Positions 26,901 to 38,139 of a stretch of DNA of 64,000 nucleotides are shown here, in pieces. The position numbers and the translations under genes were made by a program. How positions within the stretch are numbered: position 1 is the stretch's first letter; each line of letters opens with the position of its first letter. This stretch comes from Pholis gunnellus (lineage: Eukaryota > Chordata > Actinopteri > Perciformes > Pholidae). The DNA lies in NCBI GenBank assembly GCA_910591455.2, contig OU342809.1:6941968-7005967 (forward strand), given 5' to 3'. The notes below the pieces were generated by a model that saw only the letters and a list, made by a program, of their open reading frames with translations, searched no databases and was not told the origin of the DNA.

Positions 26901-28584
26901 GGGAACAAGAACTATGTGAATTAGAAGCCCCAACTGTAGATTGTTATCCTACAAAGTACTTTGCTTAACAGTATAATACGTAAAAACACGGACATCAATC
27001 CTACAAAAATACAGAGGAGACACACAGATGCTTCTGATGAACCACTGCCTAATATCATTCCGAAGTGTCTACGCCCTTCAAAAGAGCATAAAAAAACAGA
27101 CCAAAAGGAGGAGGAAAGGGGATGTTGAGTGTTGAAGAAAACAACATGAGCCCCATTACAAAAAGAAAGCGCCACATTCACAACAAAGAAAAAATGCTTT
27201 TGGGGAGAGAGCTGGAGCTAATTCAGCTACTCCTTAAGAGGGGTGATTGTTAACAGAGCCGCTGGATTAAATGCACAGCCCGACCGCAGCGTAATGGCAA
27301 CAAAGCATCTCATAAATGAAAGGAAATATATAAAAGTCCCTGTAAAACAAAAACGACGCAAAAGAGGTTTGCGGAGAGCCAAGTCTCTCAAACAAAAGCA
27401 TTGTAAATGTAAATGTTTGTCTGCATGTATGTGCACAGCCAGGCATGGACACAACCAATTCCGCCCAATTAACAACAGATGTGTCCATCTATTTTTGGTT
27501 CAACAAGCGCTCTCTGCAATAACACCATTATAGTTGTCTCCTTATTTGCAATATCATTTTTCAACCATACGTTTTCCCCATTAGGCCTCCAGTGCCTTTC
27601 GGTAGCTTTTCCATAACTTTGGCATGGCCAGCGATGGTCGGCATGCTGCTAACCAACGGTCTCATTGCAGAACCTACATCAACAGAAACCAGAGCGCGCT
27701 GGAGAAATACAACATTGTCAATTGAAAGGAGGACAACTAAGATGGGCTAGAATATATGAAGTTCTCTTGAGCAACGCCAACATGAATGGTTATACAATAG
27801 AGAGTCAAAGAGACTGTGTTTTACTGGTTTGAGTTCTGACTGTGTGATGTGTGCAGCTTGGTTTTGGCTTGTGGAGAGCCATATTTCATGGGGCTCAGAG
27901 GGTCGGGGGCTGGCACCACATTTTTGATACTCCTCTTGTACTGTTTCATAAAACTGACAAAGTAGGATGGCTTGAAACATGTAAAATGTAATTTCGGTTC
28001 CCTCCTCAGGAGGAAGGCCAATGGCGTTATCATTGTCGGCTCTTCTTTATCGTTCAGTGATCAGTGAGCACATGCAGCTCTAAGATGTCTCTGATCTATG
28101 CTTTGAATCCCGCACACACACAACATCCAAGTTGCAATCCATGTCTGTCATGTGTTATGATCGGCTGTTAACAACGCCCACTTGATATCCATTAACTGAG
28201 CTTTGTTGCTTGTTGATTTTCTTTTTTTTTGGAGGGGGGGGGGGTTTTGGTGGATTGCAAATTTGTCTGAAAATTTGCAACACTAAAGTACAGTGTCCTG
28301 TATTAGTGCCTATTTGTGTGGCACTCCCTTGCGTTAATATATGATATTATCTATTTTAGAGTATTTTGTGCTATTCCTCTCCAATTCAATTAATTAACTA
28401 ACCTTTGAATACACATAAACCTAAATTGAATTCTAGTTAAATAGGTGATTATTGGCAGAAGAATCCTCACTCTAACAGCTAAAACTTAGAAAGGTCCTCA
28501 TAAGGACAGCCATGCATGAGCACACAAATGCAAACACAAGCGTACACTGTGCCATTTCCCATTTGTGATAGAACCCAGACTGAC

Positions 28585-28811
28585 CTACTCGCAGCTCCTG
28601 ACCGAAGACTGTCCTTTCTCCCAGCGCCGAACAGTTCCAGCGTCCATATCGGAACTGGTACTGGCACTCATTGATGCCCATCTGGGCTCCTTCGCCCACA
28701 ACGATGATGGCGTCCGGGCGGCTCTGGCAGATGGCCCGCTGGCGAGGTGCCAGCCCGGGAATCTTGTTGCAGATGATGTTGGCACCCAGAGCCACCACCG
28801 AGGACAGGGCC
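28585..28811 (-). CDS. wnt7b: wnt7b coding exon 2 (N-terminal Wnt domain)
   Basis: This 227 bp exon codes residues 24-100, both end codons being split. It begins after a TTCGACAG acceptor and ends at GTAG|GTCAGT. It reads ALSSVVALGANIICN, then the conserved IPGLAPRQRAICQSRPD helix region and GINECQYQFRYGRWNCSALG, the hallmark N-terminal Wnt stretch. The NCS at residue 83 is the conserved N-glycosylation site. Cysteines at 38, 52, 73 and 84 are in the expected Wnt places. The frame upstream of the acceptor is open for some distance but is intronic, rich in CA on the plus strand (TG on the transcript) at about 28854-28904. A 147-codon plus-strand frame here is an antisense shadow. Confidence 0.96.
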
Positions 28812-31800
28812 CTGTCGAAGTGAGAGAAAATACACCACGCGCGCACGCATTCGTACACACACACAAACATCCACGGACACACAGACACACGCAAACACAC
28901 ACTCAGTTAGAACTTCCAGAGGATGGTCAGGCTGACTCATTTATGTGCGACGCTCCAGAACAGGATTCAACTCAACCGGTGATTGATGCACGTTCCGCAG
29001 TGAAGTGAAAGCTGTACGACATGAAAGTATGGCTGTTTAGTGGATTAGAGGTCAATCAAAAACCTGAAAATGTAATCCAACATAAAACAAGGGAAACTTG
29101 CTAAAACAGCCCAGAGAGAGAAAGCAAGATGCTTATTTGACTACTGACAACGCCACTCCACATTGGTTTGGATGGTGGAAGTTTATACAATAAATTAGGG
29201 GTTTTATGTTAATTGTTGGGTAACTTTGTAGCGTGAACGGTTGCCAAACTTATGCAAATATAATATATACAGTATATACACTTTCTCTGTGTCTCGTTAT
29301 GTAGATGCAGGTTTCACATTTTAACCAAATGTCACGCAAAATATTATTTTTCATGATTTGCGTGATCATGTGTTTGAAAGTCATTCAGGGTGTAAAGTGC
29401 TGCCCATAAATTTCGAGAGACTGCTTTTACTTTAGCCACATCCTAAGATTGGTTTGCATGGAAAATATATGTAAGCTTTTCAACACTAGTCTTCCTAATT
29501 TGCAGGGCATTAATGCGCGGCAGAGTAAACGACACCCGTCCTACTCATTTCTCTTCAGGGAGACGTCGTTATATCTGATCACGCTCTGTGATAATATCAC
29601 AACATGTGTTAAAGATGGCTTTGCAGCCACGGAGAAAGCCGAAGCAGATTACAGCTAAACAAAGCGCTGACTATCTCCACGACTCTTGTTTATAGCCCTC
29701 GAAACCATGTAGATACATACTTTTCAAACATGTCAGGGACGGGGAGCCATAAACGAGCGTGGAGGCAAAACGACAGCTTTGAAGTATGACGTCGACCTCC
29801 AGAGGCTTTCACCACAAACGGGGCAAACCAACGCAGGCGAGTTGTGTGTCAGCGAAAAAGCGACGGCAGCGTAAGAGTAGTGAGAACGGGAGAATGGGTG
29901 CGGGGAGAGAGACACTGAGAACAGACACAACAGTTTCTGTGGATCGTAGTTCACAGTGATCTTGGTGGGAGACCCCTGACTAAGAGCAAAGATATGATCA
30001 TTGATTAGATCGCCCTCTGGACAATCGTGCTCCCTTTCCGCTGGTTACTTGAATTTCTCCACAAAGACAGAAAAACATGAATCTCAATTTCAAACACATG
30101 ACGTTAAAATAAATCCTAACTGCAGCGAGGCGAGTATCTGTTACCAGACTGAGGACTGCACACATTCTCTCTGTCTTCTCGGTGCAGTCAGGGGAACGCA
30201 CAAACAGTATATAAAGGGGAAAGCACCATTGTGTTGATTTTGCAATCTCTGCTCTAAACGTCACCACAAAACCTAACTGAACTGAGATTTCTTCAGTTAA
30301 AATAAACATACTAAGTTCTATATTTCTAAAAAATAGTTTAGCATAAGCATTTTGGAGGCTGTCACTGCAAAAATACATAACAACTCATCCAAAAAAATGC
30401 ATCCGCTGCATTCAGTGTCTGCAGTAAACACTGCTTTCGCTCTCACTGCTGTTAAACAAGCTTGAACCCTCCTGACCCTCTGTGACCCTCTGCTGTATAT
30501 GTGGTTGTTCATGGCAACAATGACATGAAGTCTGTGCAAACCAAAAAGGTCATGCTCATTAAGACAAGTAATGTGCAACTGGAGAAATTCGCTGTCCTGC
30601 ATAATAAATGCTACGGGTGAATGGAACTGGTTTGTTTATGTAAATCCAAAGGCAATAAAATACTTTTGAGTCTTTTATATCTCTGATGTTCCAGTGCACC
30701 ACTTTAAAAGCTCATACAACTGCACATTGTTCTGGCAAACAGAACTCGTACCGAGTACAGACTCCCCCTCTTGGCTTTTTCTCACGTCATTCACCTGCTA
30801 ATACGCAGAATCGCAGTCTACCACGGTCAACCATCAGACAACACCAGACAGAGAATTCCAGAGCTAAGCTTTTAAATCCTTGAAATCATCAAAGTGCACA
30901 GATGCGATTCTGTTTGCTTAGCGTATACACTGTGTGTACGCCAGCGGCCTGGGGACAGCTCACCCACGGTCACAGATCAGCCATCAGATAGAGCGCCAAC
31001 AGCAGCTCTGAAGTATGATTTCATATACAGCGAGGATCTAATATATAGATTGATGCAAACTGCAGTGTTTGAGTGATCGCTGGTGGCTTTACTGCAGCTG
31101 TGATGGAGAGATGAAGTAGTTTTTCTTTTTTTTTGTTAATTACAAAGCAACGGGTGGCAGTTTTTTTTTTGCCTTGCACAGATCAACTGTCAAGTACATC
31201 AAATGTGATCTGCTGAACATCCAATACATTGGTTGTGCACAAGGGCTCTGACACCTACGGATGACACAAATCTCTATCCTTAATTATATTCATCTTTATT
31301 TTTGACAAAACATGGGTCAGTGTCTTTTATATTAAACACGAAACCTGTGACGTGATAGAAAACACGTCACGCTAAACAGCCAACATTAAACGTCACAGAA
31401 ACAGAGGCCTCTGCCAGTTTGACCTCACAATAAACATTTCTTTTGGAAAAACGTGATTTAAAAGAATAAAAAAAAAAATCAAAAGCAGTCTCAGTGTGAG
31501 CGGTGAAGAGCTTACAGATCCCATCACAGGGTAGTTTGGCTTTAAGAGAGACTGTAGTCTACGTCATGGCATACAGCGTGCTCACAGCACCTACTCCATC
31601 ACATGGAGCACTTTGAACACAACTGACACACTATTAAGCTCCCGGGCATGCATCTTCCACCGAGGAATGCACTCTCAAAACTGACACAACTTAACTAAAC
31701 CAAGTGAATAAATGCTCTTCTTTTGTCCAAGAGCAGAAAATTAACTGTTATGTTCGTGCTGAATATGATTTTCCTCTTTTGCTGCTCATTAACAAATACG

Positions 31801-34800
31801 ATGCTCGGTGCACTGAAGAGGTTTCATTCATAACAAGATCACATTTGCGTCTGTCTAAAACTATATCTGGCTAGGCCAGCATAATATTAAGAAAACAGTC
31901 AAATCATTGCCATGCGAACATTAAGTGTACAATCCCTGGATATTGGAGCGTGGGTGTGCAATAGCCCAAATGCTCTACATGGTCAGATCCTTTTGCTGAC
32001 AGCTCATTTGTCACCCACAGCTCAACACATTTTGCAAACAAAACACAAGCTTTGAGATAGGGGCATTGCATTATTTTGAACCCGTAGAAATAGAAATCTT
32101 CTCCTCAAAACATGTATTTTGTGGTTAATGCTCAACAGAAAACACACTTGAATAATCCAAACAAACAATGGTATGTAGCTGTAATGCCATTGCTATACTT
32201 AGAAGTTTAGCCCACTTTTAACAGAAAACCAAAAACCACATCTATTTCAGCATCAGGTTTAGGGTCTCCAGGCAGCAGAGAAAGGAGCAAGGGAGCATGG
32301 GTGAGTAATGATTCTGGACCTTAAAGAAAGCCAGTGTTCTCCTGCGAGAGTAATCCTCGTTTAATTCAAAACCGAAGCGCATTATGGTGTTAATCAAGTG
32401 CATGTTGCAGGCAAATATTCTAAAGATGTAGGCGCAAATGATAACATGAAAAAATGCTGAGAATTAGCCAGAGATGAAGTCATGCACAAAGATAATCTTT
32501 CACACGCTCAGACAGGTTGACGGTGCTCACATCATGCGTTAAAAAGTGCCCATATTGTGTTAAATTCTCCTCGCAGGAGAGAAAAGACGGACTCTCAGCA
32601 TCCAATTGTCTTGAACATCTCTGCCACTCTGTGGCCAAAACGAATCCATGTAGCAGTCACCCAAATGTTTTTTGACCATGTAAAATATTTACAATATTTA
32701 CAGCTAGATACAGACCACCACTGCTTCTACTCACAAGAGACGCTCATCCGCCTGCGGACGGCACATTAGCGCGTTCAGGTTTTCACCTAATTAGTTTATT
32801 CCCACGTGGGTCATTTTCCCGGCGATGTTTCCACTGATGGGTATACTGAGTTTGCGCTTGCATACCATTAGGAAGTGTATGAAAATTATCCTCGAATTAA
32901 ATCACATTTACTGGTAAGTTGCACTTTTGCTACGCCTGCGCCGTAACAGTCCGATGACACAAAATAAACAACTTCAAATGAATCTCCAAGAACTAAATAT
33001 ATTCATCTCACAACCGGCTCTTAATGATTAGGGGGAAAAGGAAATAAATAGCTCGTTGTCCGGTAGGAAAGCAGCACGAGAACAAAACCAAACACCGTGC
33101 GTCTTTGTGTTGCTGAAGATGAGCGCGCGCACTCCCTGAAGTTAATTAAGGACCCCAGTTAATTGGCTGAAACTTACAGGTAGCTGCCACTCGTCAGGAT
33201 CAGGAAGATCTGTGGATAATAGACAGACAGCAGTACACTGCGCGACGAGAAGATGATCATGATGACATTGAGCAAATGGCCACGATCGGATAGACTCAGA
33301 CGACACGGACGGGATGAAAAAAAAGCCTCCCTTAATTCCCGGTTTTAGGTCCCCTTCGCACAAAATAAAAAAAAAGAGGTGCTGTGCGTCTCCTTGTCTT
33401 TGGTGCGGTGGCTCTACGCAGCTCCGAGCTCCCAGGGCCGTGTGTGCGCTGAGATTGGCTCTGTCATCTCTCAGCGGCGGAGGCTGTTACACAGTACTGT
33501 GGGTTCCCGAGCCGGAATGATGATGGTTTTAGGGATTTTGCATGGCAGAAAAAGTGCCTCTCTCCACTCTCATGAGAGTCGTGCCTGCCATTGGGCAGGG
33601 AGAGACACTGCTATCCGCCCACTTTGCCACAGCGGGACAATAGGGTGACACTGATCCGATCCCCGGTGGACGTGCGGGAGGTTTCATTCATCATCATACA
33701 CCCCCCCCCCCCTCCCCACACACACACACACACAAAACAAATACCGCCACCCCACCATCCAGCCAAAAATAAACAGAGACGCTGGCTGCTCACGCATAAC
33801 ACCATCATCACAGCTCCGCGTGCAAAAAAGAATCTGCACATTTCTCTGGCAGGATGTGTCGTTGTGAATCAACAAGTTGGTGTCACATTAACGCAATAAA
33901 GTCGATGTAATATGACAGATATTGTCCTCATAATATGTCTGTATGCGTGTCTATGTAAAAGTGAGCATAAAGCGTCATTATCCTGCTGAAAAGAAATGTC
34001 CTTACCTTAGATATTCCTATATTATTGTTAAAATAATCTTAAACGTACAGTATTACGTTGTCTTGTAACATGTTTCCAATAACATTTCCTTAGAAACATA
34101 AAATAAAGCATATTTGCGGTACTGAGATATGAGTTTCAGGGACCTTATTATTTCCTGTGGTAAAACTATATTATTGCTATAGGCGTCTATAATATGTCTG
34201 CTCTGTATGCCTGTCTGCTGCGCTCTGACGGTATTTGATGGCCGTCATATATTCATGTTGTGCCCCTGCTGTGATATTGAATAACATTCTCCTCAGATTG
34301 TAAGATTGCTGAAGGTGGAAAAGGCATAACAATAGCAGTCTACGATTGGATGTGAGTAAAGATATAAAATACTTGGGAAGATTTTGTCGCAGAGCTTAGT
34401 GAGTGGAGGGCTTTTATCGCCTCAGCATCGTGACTCTCACTCAACACCTGCAGGCTCCAGTCATTGTAAATGAAGAGGGTACCATGAAAGATTTAGCCAT
34501 GCAGAGTGAAAGGATGGAAGGAATGAGCTAACTGCTCGGGCTCAGTGAACACGGAGATGGGTGACCCCCCCCCCCCCATATTGGAGCTGCTGGCATGTGA
34601 TATGAGCATCTGTGGAACTTGAAGTCATTTACACGCTTCAGTCCACACGAGGTTCTCACAGGCCTGGCTGACACTTGTTTTGTTTCGTTCTCTGCTGCTG
34701 CAGGACTCTCCAACTGCAAGATCAGGATAAAAGCATTTAAGTTGTATAGACTTAATAAGTAATCCATTTTTCATACGTCACGGCTTAATGTTCAATAACA

Positions 34801-35777
34801 TCTAAGTATTTTATGTGCAACTGGTTGCAGTTGTTCAAGGAAATGTAAGTAGTGTCGCACAATAAAAGCAACTTTGTAACATTGATGAATAATCTGTAAT
34901 AGTGTTAGAAAAATGAAAATAACATATTGATTTGGATTACCCTCCACTGCATCATGTTACACACTTACCTGTTTGCCTTTAGTCCCCTAGAACTAATTTT
35001 AAGTTAACATAATAAAAGGTTGTAGTTTAACTTTCAAGGAGGTCAGAATAAAAGAAGTGTTTTAATTTCACTATTCCGAGAGTAACAAAAAAAAGGATCT
35101 ACCTATGGGTGCAAAGCGTGGACAAAACTACAAAAAACTTCCCAACATAGGTTTTCACGAGACATACGTCGCCATGGTTCTAATGTGTGTCTATACCTGA
35201 GGGTCCTAATACGGTATGATTATACTTGAGAGGCGCTGCGTTACGCGCAGCAGAGCGGAGTGGGAACGGATAGAAACCCTTCTGTGTTTATGCATCAAGG
35301 TGAGGTATTGCAAAACAGGTAAAAAAAAAAAAAACTCCGTCTGGCCGATGGAATGTGGAAATACAACTCAGTCTGCCGCTATTAATGAAGGTATGCAGGG
35401 GGAGCTGGATCTGCAGCAATGACAGCTGCTCAAATGATCGTGTGCGACAAAGGAGCTGGAGTCTCGTGAGGTGAACTAAATGGCTCCTTGAAAGCGAATA
35501 CGAATCGATCGCATTACCCCGTCACCTTATCTGAAACTTTTACGCACAACACATTCCCCGTGTGCAGGCGTTAATGTGTAATGATTGCATTTGATTTTTT
35601 TAAGTACACCTGCTGAAAACGGATTTCTCACATCATGCAAAAGTCTGAGGTCAGAGGGCAGCTGACGCTTTCCTGTAAAGAGGTGAATAACCAGAGAGTT
35701 GCACAATTTGGATATTCACTTTTGCGCATGTGAAGAAAACAGTCGTGTGCATGTAATCACAGGTTATGAACACTCAC
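28812..35777 (-). other. wnt7b intron 1, containing the alternative first exon and its probable promoter
   Basis: This 6966 bp interval separates the canonical exon 1 from exon 2 and includes exon 1b at 33178-33260. Upstream of exon 1b, at 33260-33800 in plus coordinates, there is a CCAAT on the minus strand (33590-33594) inside a short palindrome, and a C run followed by CA repeats at about 33701-33734. No TATA box is obvious there. No other coding sequence is seen. Confidence 0.7.
33178..33260 (-). CDS. wnt7b: wnt7b alternative coding exon 1 (second leader)
   Basis: The minus strand has an ATG at 33260 followed by 27 complete codons and two bases before a strong donor, CT|GTAAGT. The leader begins MIIFSSRSVLLSVYYPQ and continues IFLILTSGSY, so it has a hydrophobic segment suited to a signal sequence. 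The two leftover bases match the phase of canonical exon 1: joined to exon 2 they give Leu-Ala-Leu-Ser-Ser. The product would be 353 residues instead of 349. I recall that mammalian Wnt7b has isoforms with alternative first exons, one of 353 residues, which supports this call, but I could not check it. The ATG overlaps an earlier out-of-frame ATG (at 33266) that stops almost at once. Seen: open frame, donor and phase. Inferred: use in vivo. Confidence 0.75.
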
Positions 35778-35848
35778 CCGAGTCTGAGGTATATGATGCC
35801 AAAACACAGGAACACGTACAGACTCCGCTTTCGGAGGGGTTTGTGCAT
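35778..35848 (-). CDS. wnt7b: wnt7b coding exon 1 (canonical leader exon)
   Basis: This exon codes residues 1-23 and two bases of codon 24. The leader begins MHKPLRKRS and continues with a hydrophobic YVFLCFGIIYL core, a typical signal peptide that would direct the ligand into the ER. It resembles the known Wnt7b leader, which I recall as starting MHRNFRKW with a YVFLCFG core. The donor reads CTCGG|GTGAGTG, and the two leftover bases join the G of exon 2 to give Gly24. The start at 35848 was chosen because it fits the family leader. The same frame stays open upstream to another ATG at 35971, which would add 41 residues before the signal peptide, and I judge that less likely. The 5' UTR lies at higher coordinates. 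Confidence 0.9.
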
Positions 35849-36367
35849 GATCGTTCCCACTTTGTCCAGAGGCCATGCGCTGTAACATAAAGTGCTCAAG
35901 CTTTTCCGTTCACATTGGCGGTGTTTCTTAACCCTTCCAGATGAACGTATACCGCCTGTTTTCCGCGACACGAAGCTGGGGCGCCTTTGAAATCTTCGAC
36001 CGGGTGAAATCCATGGTGCGGCAGCACAGGTGAGATGCTGATGGCGACCTGAAAGGTGGCTAAGAACTCCAAAATGAAACTCGAGAGAGGGTCGGACTTG
36101 AGAGGTGAATGAGTTCTTGGAGGAAGTGCCTCCTATTCGTCCTTACTTTCACGGTAGAGCCTAATTAACGATTCCCATTTGCTGCGTCACGCAGGTAGAA
36201 AGAAAAAGAAAAACAACTAGTCGTGCCCTGCCAACCCTGTGGATTTCGTTTAGTTTAAAAGCTTTAGTTCATCGCTCGGCGTTTCAATTCTCTGAAGATA
36301 TCTTGGACGCAGTCCATGTTACTAACTTGCAACAGCCAGGTAATACAGGTAACAAAAGGTCTGCACG

Positions 36368-36390
36368 CCTCCTCCTCCTCCTCCTCCTCC
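36368..36390. repeat. (TCC)n microsatellite in the likely wnt7b 5' UTR
   Basis: About seven TCC units; on the wnt7b strand this is a GGA repeat just downstream of the candidate TATA box. Confidence 0.85.
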
Positions 36391-36483
36391 AGCGTGGATA
36401 TTCAGGGAATGGGACGGGCTTCCAGTCTGAGCTCAACACGTGTAGTTGTTGTACAGCAAACTAAAAGGGACGAAGTGAAATGG

Positions 36484-36493
36484 CCTTTTTATA
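36484..36493 (-). promoter_or_regulatory. candidate TATA box upstream of wnt7b exon 1
   Basis: The minus strand reads CCTATAAAAAGGCC, a good TATA-box match, about 640 bases upstream of the canonical wnt7b ATG. Transcription from about 36455 would give a 5' UTR of roughly 600 bases that includes a GGA-rich tract (36368-36390 in plus coordinates). This placement is inference; no start site can be read from the sequence. Confidence 0.3.
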
Positions 36494-38090
36494 GGCCTGT
36501 GGCCCATAGGCTGGTGCTTTGTCGCTTGCAACACTGGGCATTGCCGCACCAGTGTGGGCTCCCCGGATGGGCTCCACCACAACAGTAAGCCCCATAAAGT
36601 CAAACAGACGAGGAAGGGCTTTCCAGCTGCATGAATCAAAATGACAATTGCATGACTAATAATGACTAATAATATTGAACTGGCGTCATGATAAGTACGT
36701 GTCAGTGAGGTTTTGTCAGTCACTTTGATTAACAGCGCAACACATTAACAAAACAACACAAACATTAAATAGTAATATTCCAATTTATTGGGCTTGATTC
36801 AAGATGATGTGAATTTTAAGCAGATGTTCAGAATACAGTTTATTCCTTTGGGAGCTATTATTTGACTAAGAAGACTCCCTCTGGTGGCAACAAGACACTG
36901 CTGACGCGATGTGGTTAAATATGCAGTGAAAACCTCCGCAGTGGGACAGAAGAATTAATCTGGAAATGCATTAATGTCTGTGAAAAGAATAAACTAAAAA
37001 AAAAAAAGCTTCAGAACTAGATGGATTAAAAAAATGGAGTTCACTGTTTTGATTAAAGTCATCCACTTCATGCAAGGGCCTCACATTTAGGTGTAGTTTT
37101 GGGAAGTGCCATGTAACTAGATACCACCAACATATCACATTTTTTGTAATCAAAATGTCAACACAGTTGTAGTTAGTGAGGAGTAAATCTAAAATGAAGA
37201 TACATGAAAAAGTATAAAAATGTTATTTTGACAAGGTCAATCTGGTCTCAGATTTGTTTTCCCCTAACCCCTTTTGTTATCGACACAACTTCAATCAGAA
37301 AATGAAATTATTCGGCAGCAAACAACACTCGTCCGGATACGTTTCTCTTCTGCCTGGCTAGTCAACAAAAATCTAAGAACCCCATTCTCTTCTCCCTAAA
37401 TCTTTTTACGGTCTTCAATTTCTTAAAAGAACACACAAACCATCAATTCAGTTTATTTCCAAGAAACTACATGAAAAATGGCTAACGTGTTGTAATAATG
37501 ATGGCATAAACTAAAATTACAGACATGAGCTATCTGAGCACATGAGACTGCCGGGGCTGTTGTTGACCACGAAAAACAGACAAAACCGCAGAGACCTTTG
37601 TTTCAAGACATCCCTGCATTGTGGTTTCAAGGCCTTTTCCTTCAAAAACATGCACATCAAAATTCCAGATGGATTTTTAGAAATAATGAAAGTCAACATG
37701 CGGGCCCAGGGTGATATAAAAAAAAAAAAAAAGACAAGTATTTGATGTCTACCCCGTAACAGATGGTCTTGTTTGTCTTCAAATGTAGCTAAATAGCTCA
37801 TCGTCGAGGCCTGGGTGGGGATGGTCCTGTTTGGTTTAATTAAAATGTTCAAAGAGCCAACACTTTTTTATTAAAGCAGGATCGAGACCGGGGACAGTGT
37901 GCGTCAGCGTTATTCGTCACCCGCCATTGTCATTACAGACATGTCACACACATCCCAGTTCGCTCGCTGGTGGCGCACGCATTCCTGTGCACGCTGACAC
38001 ACATGACCGGTCTCTGTGTGTCCACACATACAGTAAGTACGCGTGCAAATCACACTGTAGACACATGCACTGCGGACACACAGGGAGACT

Positions 38091-38092
<2 letters not shown>

Positions 38093-38137
<45 letters not shown>
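38093..38137. repeat. (CA)n microsatellite
   Basis: About 22 CA units, uninterrupted. Confidence 0.95.

Positions 38138-38139
<2 letters not shown>

Larger units (their letters stand above)
12043..28584 (-). other. wnt7b intron 2 (largest intron)
   Basis: This is 16.5 kb between exons 3 and 2. No other exon is recognisable. It carries a dispersed repeat copy (13012-13100), C-rich and CA tracts near 17150-17170 and 17620-17646, a cluster of microsatellites at 19442-19853, and the nested inverted repeat at 20746-20971. Conserved enhancers are plausible in an intron of this size but cannot be picked out from one sequence. Confidence 0.85.
7662..35848 (-). other. wnt7b: wnt7b gene locus (coding span, four coding exons plus an alternative first exon)
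   Basis: This is the span of a Wnt7b gene read on the minus strand. Joining 35848-35778, 28811-28585, 12042-11771 and 8141-7662 gives 1050 bp, that is 349 codons and a TAA stop, matching the standard Wnt7 length. All introns are GT-AG, with phases that keep the frame (2, 1, 0 leftover bases at the three junctions). Wnt7b is a secreted, lipid-modified ligand that signals through Frizzled and LRP5/6. In vertebrates the Wnt7 ligands also use Reck and Gpr124, notably in brain vessel growth. Intron lengths are 6966, 16542 and 3629 bp. Assignment to Wnt7b over Wnt7a rests on exon 4 residues such as the VVRASRLRQPT, METDLVYIE and EDAATGSVGTQGRLCN stretches and the VFTCK end. Which teleost paralogue this is cannot be decided here. 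Confidence 0.95.

Noticed and set aside
28565..29008. 147-codon open frame on the plus strand
   Set aside because: It is antisense to wnt7b exon 2 and then runs into CA-rich intron sequence.
33142..33363. 73-codon minus-strand frame over the alternative exon
   Set aside because: It is in a different frame from the exon 1b leader and does not join exon 2 in frame; the supported coding frame begins at 33260.
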